From assembly GCA_001839685.1 (NCBI GenBank), contig MLAK01000685.1, positions 1 through 64,000 of the forward strand: a DNA stretch of 64,000 nucleotides, read 5' to 3'. Position numbers and translations under genes: made by a program. This document shows positions 1-11,192 of this stretch, piece by piece. The stretch comes from Tritrichomonas foetus (Eukaryota; Parabasalia; Tritrichomonadida; Tritrichomonadidae). The notes below the pieces were generated by a model. That model did not search any database. It worked only from the letters and a program-made list of their open reading frames with translations, and had not been told where the DNA came from. Positions within the stretch are counted from its first letter, which is position 1. Every line of letters begins with the position of its first letter.

Positions 1-171
1 AAAAACATGACTCCCAAAACACGTGACCCCTCGTCAAAATCTCCCCTTCATTACAGGCAGGTCGGAACGGATTTTAATCCTTCACCAGAATTAGAATCCC
101 CTGCTTGCTTTGCCTTGGAGAAATTGAGANAAGTAATTTTACCGCGCAAATTTATGTCATGNGTGAAATAA
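1..171 (+). pseudogene. possible 3' end or remnant of a gene running in from the left
   Basis: Frame 1 is open from the first base to a TAA at 169-171, about 56 codons, rich in Pro, Ser, Arg and Lys, and with higher GC than the rest of the window. Past that TAA the same frame stays open to a TGA at 241-243. Two ambiguous bases (130 and 162) fall inside it; the codon at 160-162 is TGn, so it could be Cys, Trp or stop. It may be the C-terminus of a gene starting upstream, or a decayed copy of a repeat. I do not recognise the product. The ambiguous bases suggest low-quality sequence. Confidence 0.3.
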
Positions 172-411
172 CACAAAAAGTTTTTCTTGGCAAAGGCGGA
201 AAAAGGAATGTCAAAATTTCATGCCATGGAATTCGTACTATGACCAAATAAATGCAGAAAATATTTTCAATTCAGATTCGACCATCGTAAACTAAAATAA
301 AATATAAACTTTTCAAAATATCTAATTAAAAGGTGATATGATTATTTTAATTCATTTCGACCATTTTGACACTCAATAATCCAGATTATTCCCAATTTCT
401 TCACGAGAAAA

Positions 412-1518
412 ATGTCTGATCTTGGACAGACCCTCATCCTCTCAGGAAGGAACTTCTCGACAATCCCTCAACTCCCCGAAGAGAGCAACATCGCAAAATT
501 GGATCTTTCGAACAACAGACTTGTTGATTTTACCGGAATGAAAAATTATCAACGACTTGCACAATTCATTCTCGATAACAATCCAAAATTGAGTTCATTC
601 AAAGGAGCTGAACCGACGAATGGAATGACCCATTTTTCATGCTTAAAAACACCGCTTGGAAATTCGCATTCGATCAATTTGATGGCAGTTTTAGTATTTG
701 GCGACACCTTGAAGATTATCAATGGACAGCAAATTCCCCGCTCGGTTTATCGACAAGCAGCCGCAATTGGGACTGCCGTTGGTGATTATATTTTGAATGG
801 ATGGGTTATTACAAATGTTGATCCAATTCGCATCATCAACCCAGAAACGAGACAGAGAAAAACCATATATTGCGGTAATACAGCCGCCAAATCACCATCT
901 ACTTCCCCATCTAAACCTGACGACGATAAGCCATTGAGTGTTTATTCAGCCGCTGATAGCTCTATTGAGCAGAATCAAGGTAAAATTTCTGAGGAACAAA
1001 ACGACGATAAAAATGGTGAAATTCCCCAACAAGGTCAAATTGATGTAAATGAAAATGATGCAAACGAAAACGAACTTCGTGACAGATTCAACAGTATACA
1101 CAACGAATACGTGAGTGGAATACAACCAAATCAACCACCAGTCCGTCCAAAGTCTCCACAACAACGATCAAAGACTGCCGCCACAATGAGAAACACAATG
1201 CGTGAAAAAACAGAACGACCGATTTCCCCACTCGGTAGCCCAAATATGCCATTTGAAGAAGAACGAAAAAAGAAGGAAATCGGAAATATTGACCTTCCAC
1301 CAAATTGGATGAATTTCACTTCAACTCGTGCCCAATCGCGTGCCGCTTATACACAATCACAACAAGGATACCATCAAGATAAAAATAACGACGGAAATAA
1401 TGAAGAAGTTGGTAATAATCAAGATGTAATCAGTGGGGAAGAGCAGCAACCTGCTGAACCTATCAGTTCCGGAAGTTTCCCGGCCGAAGTTTTCGACAAT
1501 GTTAATGCAGAGTCCTAA
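412..1518 (+). CDS. leucine-rich-repeat protein with long disordered tail
   Basis: The 368-residue product starts with a short leucine-rich-repeat block at about residues 7-66, with a clear LDLSNNRL core at 30-37 and a following repeat ending in LDNNPKL. A non-repeat cap follows to about residue 150. The remaining 200 residues are low-complexity and charged, rich in Asn, Gln, Glu, Ser and Pro, so probably disordered. LRR proteins of this SDS22-like type usually act as binding scaffolds; the partner cannot be read from sequence. No signal peptide or membrane segment is seen. The stop codon lies in a TAAA context. The fold is fairly clear, the cellular role is not. Confidence 0.7.
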   Translation: MSDLGQTLILSGRNFSTIPQLPEESNIAKLDLSNNRLVDFTGMKNYQRLAQFILDNNPKLSSFKGAEPTNGMTHFSCLKTPLGNSHSINLMAVLVFGDTLKIINGQQIPRSVYRQAAAIGTAVGDYILNGWVITNVDPIRIINPETRQRKTIYCGNTAAKSPSTSPSKPDDDKPLSVYSAADSSIEQNQGKISEEQNDDKNGEIPQQGQIDVNENDANENELRDRFNSIHNEYVSGIQPNQPPVRPKSPQQRSKTAATMRNTMREKTERPISPLGSPNMPFEEERKKKEIGNIDLPPNWMNFTSTRAQSRAAYTQSQQGYHQDKNNDGNNEEVGNNQDVISGEEQQPAEPISSGSFPAEVFDNVNAES

Positions 1519-2643
1519 ATTATCCCTATTTCGATTTTCTATCATTATTTATTTAGTTTAAAAAATATTTTGAAAAGAAATATAACCACAGCACTTCTCC
1601 CCGCTTATTTCCAATTTCCAGAATGAACAAAAAATACAACGAAGAAACAAGCAATGTCAAATAAACACTTTTCGTCATAAAAAGTGTTGTCTTGGATGTT
1701 GTACATTGTGATTAAATATGAAACAAACCTAAAAGCATGAAGTCTTCATCAAGTATTCGCTCCTTGAAAAAATCATGTCAACCGAAAATCATCTTCGCTG
1801 AAATGATTTTTGAAACGAATGATATGATTTTAAAAGAATCAATAGAATGTGTATTTAAATGAAATAATGTTCTAACTTAGTTTTTTGTATCTAAGTATTA
1901 GGAAAGATGTATGATATAGAAAAGCAAATCCAGAACATCAACATAATTTAGTTGTAGGTCTTGCAAATGAACTGAGAAAGGGAATTCTTGTAGATTCGAT
2001 GAATTTTAAGGGCATATATTTGTCGGATAGGACAACAACATTAATTTTGATATAGCTAATGAAATCTAGAGTTGATGTAATCAAGAATAATTAGATTAAA
2101 ACATCGAAAATGTTTGCAAAAACGAAAATAAATGAATTGAACATACTGAGAGACATGAAAAAGAAATCCATTTCACTTGTAACAAAAAAAGCAGAAATAC
2201 TCATCCCTTTGAAACGATATTAAAAATCTAATTCTGACACAAACAACAGAATTAAAAATCACATTGATGATAGAAAAGATGATACTGAAATAAACATTCG
2301 GCTTCATATAAATAACCCGGAAAGAATATATTCCAATTTGAATAGAGCTTTCTCAGAAAACACTTCACGAAATATCTTCTATGGGACATTCACATCTCAT
2401 ATCTACCTTTCGGGATAACTTGTTTTAAAACAATTATGAAGAATTATAATGTAGTATTCAATTTTAATCACTGTTTTTACTGAGCAAACACAACAAATCT
2501 GCAACATGAACAATACGTGCTAATATTTGATTAGTAAATTTAAAGTATAACTCTTTATTTGCCATGATACTGACTATGTGTTTCATATACACTCACTTTT
2601 TGCCATTTTTTTTTTTTTTTTTTTTCTCTCATCATTTTTCTTC
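1519..2643. other. gene-free AT-rich spacer
   Basis: No convincing coding region. The only structure seen is a T20 homopolymer at 2606-2625 next to the 3' end of the Myb gene. Confidence 0.6.
2606..2625. repeat. T20 homopolymer tract
   Basis: Twenty consecutive T on the + strand. Read on the - strand this is an A20 tract starting about 18 bases after the stop codon of the Myb gene. Confidence 0.9.
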
Positions 2644-3837
2644 TTACACTTTGTTAGGACATAGTTGTTGTTGTGGAGGTACTCCTTGTGATTGTGACGA
2701 ATATACAATGTATGATGGTTGTACATTCATTAAATTGGAATTTGGCATCTGTTGATAGAGTAACATTGGTTGGTGAATTGGACTTTGTCCTTGGTTTGGC
2801 GTTTGGAATGGTAGATTAGGTTGAGTTTGAGACATTTTAGGAAACTGAGATGGAGGTTGTATCATAGGTTGTTGAAATTGTAAAGGTAATACAGGCTTTA
2901 TTGGAGCTGTCATTGGAAGAATTGGTACGAAATTTGACTGTGCAAAATTTGGCATTTGTTGGTTATGATTGACCAAACAAATATAAGATCCTGAAATCAA
3001 TGGATCTGCACTTTGTGCATTGGGATTATTAGCTGTGTTTATATTTGTTAGAACATTCATTGGAATTCCATTATTACCAGCATTATTACATTCATTCATA
3101 GTTCCATTATTGCATTCATTGTTTCCCATATTTGAGATTGTACCATAAGAGTTCATCATTTTTACATTATTTGTTTCGATGTTTCTTGGTGATAGCTCTA
3201 TTTGATTATTGCATACTGTCTTTTCAAGTTTTTTTTGGGCTTCTGCAAGCCTTTCATTAAAGTCAGGATCTTTTGAAAGTTGTTTATAACGATATCGACA
3301 TTGAATGTCACTTCTATTACCGATATCCAAAGATATTGCTGTCCAATTTCTTGTTCCATTTTTGGCAATTAAACTTATGAGTAGATCATCTTGATTTTTC
3401 GTCCATTGTTCTTTTTTGATTCGTGGATCAAGGCAACGATACCATCTTTGTGAACATTGCGATTTAGTTCGATTTCCAACGTACATTGCAATATTTTTCC
3501 AATCATTTGTGCCAAATTTATGAATAGCGGCTAACAATTTCTGATCTTCATAAAAACTCCAAGATCGAGTTTTGGAGCGAGTGTTGGTGTGAATGGCTAT
3601 ATTATTGGGAATGTCTGGAAGCTTCAATATATCATTCAATCTTTCAATGGGCTCCATATTTTCAATGAATGGAAATAAAAGAAGTGAACATTCTTTCATT
3701 ATTATTTTCCCACTCACGAAATCTTCAAGAATGGAAGCAATCTTGACCATAGAATCTGTATTGATTTGCTTCTCGCCTTCAAGAATCATCTTCATTGTGA
3801 AGTTGACAAGAGGACTTTGATTAAAGCTATCTTGCAT
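2644..3837 (-). CDS. R2R3 Myb-like DNA-binding protein
   Basis: A likely transcription regulator. Two tandem Myb/SANT repeats lie at about residues 92-138 and 144-187 of the 397-residue product. Each shows spaced tryptophans (SWSFYED...DWKNIA...RWYRCLDP, then QWTKNQDD...NWTAI) and the helix-3 pattern R-(T/S)-x-x-Q-C. The N-terminal 80 residues are helical and unrecognised; the C-terminal 200 are rich in Gln, Asn and Pro, typical of activation or interaction regions. The frame is open upstream to 3939, but those 34 extra residues are hydrophobic and AT-rich. I chose the ATG at 3837, preceded by TCATC and TCATT motifs that resemble initiators. R2R3 Myb factors form a large family in trichomonads, including regulators that bind near the core promoter; the specific target is unknown. 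Confidence 0.85.
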   Translation of the reverse strand: MQDSFNQSPLVNFTMKMILEGEKQINTDSMVKIASILEDFVSGKIIMKECSLLLFPFIENMEPIERLNDILKLPDIPNNIAIHTNTRSKTRSWSFYEDQKLLAAIHKFGTNDWKNIAMYVGNRTKSQCSQRWYRCLDPRIKKEQWTKNQDDLLISLIAKNGTRNWTAISLDIGNRSDIQCRYRYKQLSKDPDFNERLAEAQKKLEKTVCNNQIELSPRNIETNNVKMMNSYGTISNMGNNECNNGTMNECNNAGNNGIPMNVLTNINTANNPNAQSADPLISGSYICLVNHNQQMPNFAQSNFVPILPMTAPIKPVLPLQFQQPMIQPPSQFPKMSQTQPNLPFQTPNQGQSPIHQPMLLYQQMPNSNLMNVQPSYIVYSSQSQGVPPQQQLCPNKV

Positions 3838-6719
3838 TGATGAAAACAAAAAATAATGAATGATTATAGAAATAATTAAAATTTGATATAATGGTAATTG
3901 AATGTGTTTTAATGGTATTTTTTTAACATTTTGAAACAAAACTGCTTATTTTTATGAGATTGATTGATTTATTGACAGATATGCTACATGGAGGTTTTCC
4001 GTATAATAATTTTGTCGAATGATTCATTAGATCCTCGCGAAATTCTAATCATTTTGAAAGGGTGTAAATATCACGAATTTTTTGTATGAGTAATAATTAT
4101 TTTTTTCTTTGGTATTTCTTTCTTGAAACAGTTTGACATGAAATATTGATCATTTTATTTCAAAGAAGGCTATGAAATAATCATTCTAGAGCTTAAGAAT
4201 TTTTGTGGAGTTATTCATGAATATTTTTAAATGAATAATATATTTAGAAGTATTTGTATGAGAAATTATCGAAATATTTAGAAAATGAATATTGAAATGT
4301 TAAACACTCCTGCTATTGATCTGATGTTGTATTGAATTAATTGTGAAATATTGAATCACCTCATTCAATCCAAAAATAAAATTTCTATTAATCGATAAAA
4401 TTTGCGGAAAAATATCAGAAGGCCCCGATTATTTTTTCGTATACTGTAATTGAAAATCAAGACTACATATAGGATACTCGAAACAAAGGAAATTATGATC
4501 AACAAAGACTGTTTGAAAAGAATGGTGATATAAAAATAACTCATTCAAAAGAATTATCGAAAATTATTTCTAATTTATATGCGTTGGGTTTGATGTTTTT
4601 TCGAATAATATGGTAGGAATATTTACATAAACTATTAATACTACTAATAAACTCCTTAAAATCTACTACTTGAATCCAATATAATTATCACTATCAAATT
4701 TTATTTTTTTACAGAATTGGAGGCAAAAATTGAATTAAAAAATGATTAGCGTTTTTTATAATCTGGAATAAAATCATTCAAATGATATTACTTCTAACGT
4801 TTTTATCATACTGTATCAGTAGAATAGAACTGGAAAACGATTGCATAGAATTCCTCCAAAAAAATCAATTTTCACTTTTTAATCCAATATTTGGTTATTT
4901 GAAAATATTTGAAATTTTGTGATAATCTGAAAGTGATGATTCCATTTTCTGATAACTGTTCCTTTCCCGATTATTTCGAATTTATCCGATATAATTTTCA
5001 CAATTTCTTTATAATATTTGGCTATTAATGCTCAATCGATTCACTGACCATGTTATTTTTCACCTTGGTTTTTGAATATGTATGAAATGTCATGAACAAT
5101 CGAAACAATGAGGGGTCTTTAGCATAATCATAGAGAAAATAAGAATCACATGCTTGTCATATTATCACCACACTCATTTTGTTCCCAGTCGTTTTGTATA
5201 TCATCACAGTTTTCTCTCATTTGCACAATTAGATGTTCACATTTTTTCATGATATATTCTTTCCTTTAGTTTAGCTAGTTTTATTATTTCATTTCGGAAA
5301 ATGGGAGAATAGTTATTATATTTCAAGATTAATCTTAGTCAGATTATTGGATTCTATCCTATCCATAATGAGGAATGAATTCTGAATATTCTATTTCACA
5401 GGAGCAATGCTAATTTCAATCTTTCTTCCTTCAGAAACATACTGAAACTTAAATAAAGAAAAAATATGCAAAAGAATAACGAGAATGATCAAAAAGAAAT
5501 TGATCTAATCTTTATTGTTTCCTAAACCTTCTCAATATAGGAGAATATTCTAGATGTACATTCCATAAGATAATTATATCGAAGAGAATGATAAATATCA
5601 TAGAATACATGTTGATTGTTATAAGCAAAGAACATCAAATAATTGTTAATAAGTAAAGAGTGATCATTATTAAACACTTCTCACTCATAATCAAGTGTAT
5701 TCGACCAGATTTGTTTTTTTAGAATCTGATGGAAGATTCACTAATCATATTTGAAACAGACACACAACAGTTCTCAAGTTATGTAACAATTCAAATGGAA
5801 AATCACAAACCAACCAACTAAATAACTAAATATAATAATAACCTGGTTTCACTAAAGAGTCTTTCGGAAACACGGAATAACTTCACAGAAATAACAATAG
5901 AAAGTTTGGAAAAAATGAAGACTTTTATTAACACCTAAGTGGATTCTCAATTATTTCTCATATCAAGTGTATTTAATCCAATAGAAAAAATGCCCTTCAC
6001 AAAAATGAAAAATATCATCGATTAGTGGAGGCCAATATATCACTAATATTTGGAAAGAGTTCGTGAAAGTGAGATACTCCAGAAAAATTAAATGATGCTA
6101 AAAATAAGTGACATTCTTAAGAATTTCATGAAATATTTTAGCAATGATAGAAATTAATTAAGTTTTTCACTAAATCTATAAAAATATGTATCAACAGTTC
6201 TTTTTGTAATATTATGTTCTTTTTTTCACCAGCAGTGAGAGTGATCGCTAAGATATTTCAGATTAATCGTTAGTATTTTTTGAAAGTTATCATTATAAAC
6301 AGGATATCATTCAAAAATCAATCACGATCATTTTTCCACTTTTTTCGTTTAGGTTCAGAAATTTTACAGTTATCTCTCAATGAAATCTTGCCAATAAGTT
6401 TGTTTTATCCTATGAAAAAATTAAAGAAAAACTCACAAAAAGATCTATTAATTGAAATCATTTGACTTTACCGAACTTTTTCATTATTTGAATGTGGACA
6501 TCCAATTCAAATCGTTATTGAACTCATTCAATATTTAAAACTATTTAATTTTTGACCGTTCATCTCAAAATATTGTCTAAAATTCTATCTTAACTACTTT
6601 CTGAAGGTGAATTATAGGCAAAATTAGTAAATCAAATTTTCAATGACCACACTCAAATTATTCAATAAAAAGTGTCCATTGAACTAATTTCAATTCTAAT
6701 CAATTCATAATTATCCATA
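3838..6719. other. 2.9 kb gene-poor AT-rich region
   Basis: Both strands lack any reading frame with protein-like composition. One open frame at 6280-6465 starts at TTG and was rejected. No tRNA-like arms or tandem repeats were recognised. Confidence 0.55.
6705..6710 (+). promoter_or_regulatory. initiator-like element TCATAA
   Basis: Matches the trichomonad Inr consensus TCA-(C/T)-(A/T), with the presumed +1 A at 6707, 13 bases before the ATG of the TBC gene. Confidence 0.4.
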
Positions 6720-7757
6720 ATGGATCTAACGATTAATGAAGAAGATATCAAAGCTGCTTTGATTTCTCAGTCAGGAAACATATATAGTAAAGCAGATGTT
6801 ACTCAATTTCTCCAACACCATGACTATTACAAACACGTTGGTGCTCGATTTCTTTGTTGGCTAATCCAACTCGAATTACTTTCTCCGATTCGCGCCAAAT
6901 GGGTGACCGAACTTTACAATCTTCACAATTCATACAACAAAATCCGATTGGAGCGTTTTCCAGAGCAATCTCATCAATATAATTCGCAATTCAATCCAAT
7001 GTCTTTACTCAGCGATAAAATTCAAAATTCAATAAATGCCGATCTTTCAGTATCACAGGCGTGGTTTGAAAAGCTGATTGAACAGGTTGGAATTCAGCCA
7101 CATTATAAGGAAGATGCGAAAACCAGATTTTCTCGAATTATCACAGCCATCAACTTGGAGAACCCAAGTCTTTCCTACACGCAAGGAAATGATCGACTCA
7201 TTTGGGCATCTTATTTGGTCGCCCTTTCATTTTCATCGAATGGTGGACTCGATCGAAGTTTTGCGGAATCCATGGCATATTTCCTATCTATTGCTTTAAT
7301 TTCTCGTATTAAAATATCACGATATATTACAGATTTATCCCGGCTTGAGCGACACTTCTCAAAGTTGGACTGGCTCCTTGAAAGAGAAGAACCAGAAATA
7401 TCCGACGTTCTTATTCAAGAGCAACACTCAGCAATTCATTATGCAATGAAGTGGGAATTGACACTTTTTGCTGATGAGCACAACGCGCACGAATTAATGT
7501 TCATCTGGGACCAAATATTCTCACGATTAGATGAATATAACGAGTTTTTGAGATGTCTTTGTGTGTCGCATATTAAACAGGTTCCACTGGCCAAAAATCC
7601 AGGAGAAATGGCCATGAATATCCAAAAAAATAGAGTTTGGGATGTTTCCAAAATTGTTGATGATGCTGTCGATATGATGGTTACAAAAGAGGTCAGCTGC
7701 TTCTCAAAATTCTGGAAATCAGTTGTAACAATGTTCCAGGAGCACTGCGTATTCTGA
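6720..7757 (+). CDS. TBC-domain protein, probable pseudo-RabGAP
   Basis: TBC domains accelerate GTP hydrolysis by Rab GTPases using an arginine finger (IxxDxxR) and a glutamine finger (YxQ). In this 345-residue protein the YxQ motif is clear: NPSLSYTQGNDRL, with Tyr153 and Gln155. A matching FADEHNAHELMFIWDQIF segment follows near residues 251-268, equivalent to the later TBC helices. The best match to the arginine finger is INADLSV at residues 105-111, where Val111 sits in the Arg position. The fold therefore looks like TBC but catalysis may be lost. Length fits a stand-alone TBC protein. The product is probably a cytosolic regulator or effector of vesicle traffic; the Rab partner is unknown. 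Confidence 0.65.
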   Translation: MDLTINEEDIKAALISQSGNIYSKADVTQFLQHHDYYKHVGARFLCWLIQLELLSPIRAKWVTELYNLHNSYNKIRLERFPEQSHQYNSQFNPMSLLSDKIQNSINADLSVSQAWFEKLIEQVGIQPHYKEDAKTRFSRIITAINLENPSLSYTQGNDRLIWASYLVALSFSSNGGLDRSFAESMAYFLSIALISRIKISRYITDLSRLERHFSKLDWLLEREEPEISDVLIQEQHSAIHYAMKWELTLFADEHNAHELMFIWDQIFSRLDEYNEFLRCLCVSHIKQVPLAKNPGEMAMNIQKNRVWDVSKIVDDAVDMMVTKEVSCFSKFWKSVVTMFQEHCVF

Positions 7758-8429
7758 AAAAGTAGCGAGAATGGAGAAAAATACATATAGTGTATTTTAT
7801 TGTTGTCTATTTATATTGTATGTTATGTTATGTTTAAATAAAAGAGGAAAATTATTAGAATGAAAATGTGAATAAATTTACTCGATTAATAAACATGAAT
7901 CTATCCGATTGTTTTAGGTGTGATTTTTTATTTATTTTAATACAGTTGCTGGTCTTTCACAAGTCCGAATTAAATAGCCATTCCATACAGTGTTCAAAAT
8001 GATCTCACAGCATTCATGATTAGTCATCCTGGATGTGATTAATTCAAAAATCTAAGGATCAATCTGAGTAAATATTTTCATATATGATTTTGTTGAAATA
8101 TGAGCAGTAAAATAGTGGCTCTGATTTGATGAATAAATTAATAAAATCTGATTTTACTACATATGAAGATCTGTCACCAAATTCATAAAATATGATGAAT
8201 GATTAGGAGATCATCAAAAAAGTATTAATATTTTTATTTATGTGGCTATATGGAAGTATTTGTATATGAACGAACTATTTTTCTTTATATTCTTTACCAT
8301 TACAATCACATCAATTATCAATGATCAAAATGAACTGAAATTTTTTGAATAGTTATGCCGTTAGAAATGAAAACCGTTTTAAATAAGGTAAAAATTTACC
8401 ATTAAAGACGTTATATACGTTATGCATTC
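7758..8429. other. AT-rich intergenic region
   Basis: Nothing recognisable apart from the presumed 3' end of the TBC gene and the promoter of the EF-hand gene. Confidence 0.5.
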
Positions 8430-11192
8430 ATGTCAGTGCCAGGCGACCTTCTTGACCGCATCAGGACACACATTTTTCTCAATGACATTCAACCTTTAGA
8501 GTGGTTCGAAGATTTCGATAAACTTCGAAGTGGACGAGTTTCAAAAGAACGCTTTCGCAGATGTTTCGAATTTTTGAAGTTTAGAATAACGGAAGAAGAA
8601 TATGACTGGCTATGCCAACAATTTTCCGATAAAGGAGATGTGAACTATCGAGAATTTTGCCATACAATCCAAGATATCTTTACAAATCAAGAACTCGAGA
8701 AAGCCCCCACGCAGAATTTAGTTGACTCAAGCAAAATTGTTGCCAAAGTTACGGGAAGGCTTTTGGACGACATTTCGCCCGATCTCGATAAACTTTTCAA
8801 AAAGATGTATCATCAAATCAAAACACGAGGAATTCACGTTCGTGAGTCTTTCATGGACTTTGATACTCATAATAACGGCCGTGTGACATGCTCTCAGTTT
8901 CTGAGAAGCAACCCATTCAAAGATTTAAATGCGAGCGAATTGACTTTATTACTTCAAAGGTATATGGATCCAATTTTGAGGGACGTTAATTACAAGCGAC
9001 TTCACCAGGACCTTTTGGCTTATGCAGAGCGACCACAGGATTCAACAATCACAGTTGATTTAACATTGCCTCATCACATTCAGTCTTTCAAAATGCATCC
9101 ACTTCCATCCAACCCGAATGACGTCATTGAAAGGTTTGCAACATACACAAAGAAAAATCGTGTCAGAATTCGCGACTTTTTCCAATTTCATGATAATTTG
9201 AATTCTGGAAAAATTACAACCGAAGCATTCATGAATGTTTTAACATTATTTGGATTTCAATTCAGCGAAGAAGAGCTTCATTATCTTGCTGATAAGTACT
9301 GTGAGATAAATGGGTCAACTGCTTATGATCGATGGCGCGAGTTTTGCACAGATGTTGAGCGTGCTGCTAAAAATGAGTTACCACAAACTCGAAGTTCATC
9401 TTTAACACATCCACGCGCAATTCAAGCTATTGAAACAATTCGATCATACATTTCAAAACACAGGATTAACATTTTGCCACCATTTCAAGATTTTGATAGA
9501 AGCAAGCGTGGTTATGTTACAGAGCTCCAATTTGGTCGTGTTTTGTCAATGATGAAAGTTCCAGTTAAAGAAGAAGATAAACCATTGCTTTTAGATATCT
9601 ATGGAAATCAATCTGGTGTTGACTACTTCAAATTTGTCGAGGATGTTGATCCTGAACATTCCCAACAAAGAAGATCTTATCGTCCATTAGGAACTGATAA
9701 AGAATCAATTCAAACAATCTATGGTCATACTCCAGCTGGTGATGATTTTGTTACATCTGATCTTGCTGACCAACTCATTTATGAATCCAAGAAAGGTCTC
9801 CTTCCAAAATTGAATGAACAGAATGAATTGAATGGATTATTAAGTGAACTTCAGAAATGGGCTTACGTTCATTCTGTTCACTTTAGTGACTTTATTAAAG
9901 ACTTCGATCCATTAAATTCCGGTGAGTGTACAACTAACCAATTCCGTAGTGGAATTTTGATGGCTGGCTATCGTTTGACAGATAATGAATATGAAACTTT
10001 AATAAATAATTATAAGTCTACTAAAAAGGAAAATTACGTACAATGGAGAAAATTCACCGATGATATTATTCAGTTTGTTGCACCAAAATCACTTGAAAAG
10101 GATCCATTGACAACTCCTCTACGACCAGCTGAATTAATGACAAAGACAATTGAAACACGAACAATGAGACCAAAACCAACTCCACAGGTTAGCCGAATTT
10201 TATATATAGTTAATCGCTTTGTTGTTGCTCGCAGAGTTTCATTAATGGAACAATTCGTTGATAAAGATCGTCATAATCATAAGCAAGTCTCAGCTACATC
10301 ATTTGCACAAGTTATGCAACTTCTTGGCGTTCATATCAGCAAAAGTGAAATTGATCAACTTTGTACATTTTATCTTGATCCAACAACCAACTTTGTAAGT
10401 TATCCTGATTTCGTTAAAGATGTGATTTCACTTGGCGGTATAGACTTTGGTGAAAATGCAGCAACACAACTTGTTGTTAATCCACCACCTGATTACTCAA
10501 TTGATATTCAACATTATGTTGCACAAATTCCAAAATTATCAGCAGATGAAATGCAGTGGAATGCTATTTTACCTAAATTACAGAGTTTTGTTCTTAAACG
10601 TCGAATTCGAATTGTTGAATTCTTTGAAAACTTTGATCGCTTGAAACATGGAACAGTTACACAACAAAAGTTCCGATCTGTTGTTGGACAAATTGAATTA
10701 CCAATTGTTGAAGATGAAATTCAATTCCTCTCCAAATTATTTGCGTTAGAAAGAAAACCAGATCTCTTTAATTATAGACTTTTCTGTAATCAGATTAATG
10801 ATGTTTTCGGTATTAAAGATTTACACAGAGCACCTGCAGTAGACGGAACTTGTCGTGCTTCTTATTTACCAGATCCTTCATTGAGACTCACAGAAATTGA
10901 TCAGAGAGAACAACAGGAAATTGAAAGAATTATTACACGAATGGCAAACTTCGTGGCAACACGAAGAATGGAAGTTAGACAACAGTTCGATGATTATGAT
11001 AAGCGTCCACACAGAAATTATATTACAAAAGCACAATTTAAGCAATGCATTGGAAGACTTGGATTGTCTTCTGATGAAAGAGAACTTGAACTACTTTGTA
11101 AGAGATATAAATGCACAGAGCTCGACGAGCAAAACTATCATGCATTCTGTAATGATGTTGAATCTTTGTCACATTGGGATCCTCCATTTTAA
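8430..11192 (+). CDS. protein of eight degenerate EF-hand modules (EFCAB6-like)
   Basis: The 920-residue product is built of eight modules of about 100-120 residues. Each has an F-x-x-(F/H)-D-x-x-x-x-G-x-(V/I)-T-like loop followed by a segment ending in a (V/N)-x-Y-x-x-F pattern. Loops begin near residues 30, 145, 255, 356, 492, 613, 736 and 857. None has the canonical Asp at loop position 3 or Glu at position 12, so calcium binding is doubtful in most or all. No membrane segment or signal peptide is seen. Repeated atypical EF-hand modules of this size occur in axonemal proteins such as EFCAB6, a microtubule-associated protein of flagella. A flagellar or cytoskeletal role is therefore inferred, not shown. 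Confidence 0.7.
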   Translation: MSVPGDLLDRIRTHIFLNDIQPLEWFEDFDKLRSGRVSKERFRRCFEFLKFRITEEEYDWLCQQFSDKGDVNYREFCHTIQDIFTNQELEKAPTQNLVDSSKIVAKVTGRLLDDISPDLDKLFKKMYHQIKTRGIHVRESFMDFDTHNNGRVTCSQFLRSNPFKDLNASELTLLLQRYMDPILRDVNYKRLHQDLLAYAERPQDSTITVDLTLPHHIQSFKMHPLPSNPNDVIERFATYTKKNRVRIRDFFQFHDNLNSGKITTEAFMNVLTLFGFQFSEEELHYLADKYCEINGSTAYDRWREFCTDVERAAKNELPQTRSSSLTHPRAIQAIETIRSYISKHRINILPPFQDFDRSKRGYVTELQFGRVLSMMKVPVKEEDKPLLLDIYGNQSGVDYFKFVEDVDPEHSQQRRSYRPLGTDKESIQTIYGHTPAGDDFVTSDLADQLIYESKKGLLPKLNEQNELNGLLSELQKWAYVHSVHFSDFIKDFDPLNSGECTTNQFRSGILMAGYRLTDNEYETLINNYKSTKKENYVQWRKFTDDIIQFVAPKSLEKDPLTTPLRPAELMTKTIETRTMRPKPTPQVSRILYIVNRFVVARRVSLMEQFVDKDRHNHKQVSATSFAQVMQLLGVHISKSEIDQLCTFYLDPTTNFVSYPDFVKDVISLGGIDFGENAATQLVVNPPPDYSIDIQHYVAQIPKLSADEMQWNAILPKLQSFVLKRRIRIVEFFENFDRLKHGTVTQQKFRSVVGQIELPIVEDEIQFLSKLFALERKPDLFNYRLFCNQINDVFGIKDLHRAPAVDGTCRASYLPDPSLRLTEIDQREQQEIERIITRMANFVATRRMEVRQQFDDYDKRPHRNYITKAQFKQCIGRLGLSSDERELELLCKRYKCTELDEQNYHAFCNDVESLSHWDPPF

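Noticed and set aside
3838..3939. Longer N-terminus for the Myb protein
   Set aside because: The 34 extra residues are hydrophobic and AT-rich; the ATG at 3837 has an initiator-like motif upstream and a normal start.
6280..6465. 61-residue open frame in the gene-poor region
   Set aside because: Begins at TTG, no recognisable composition, and surrounded by non-coding sequence.
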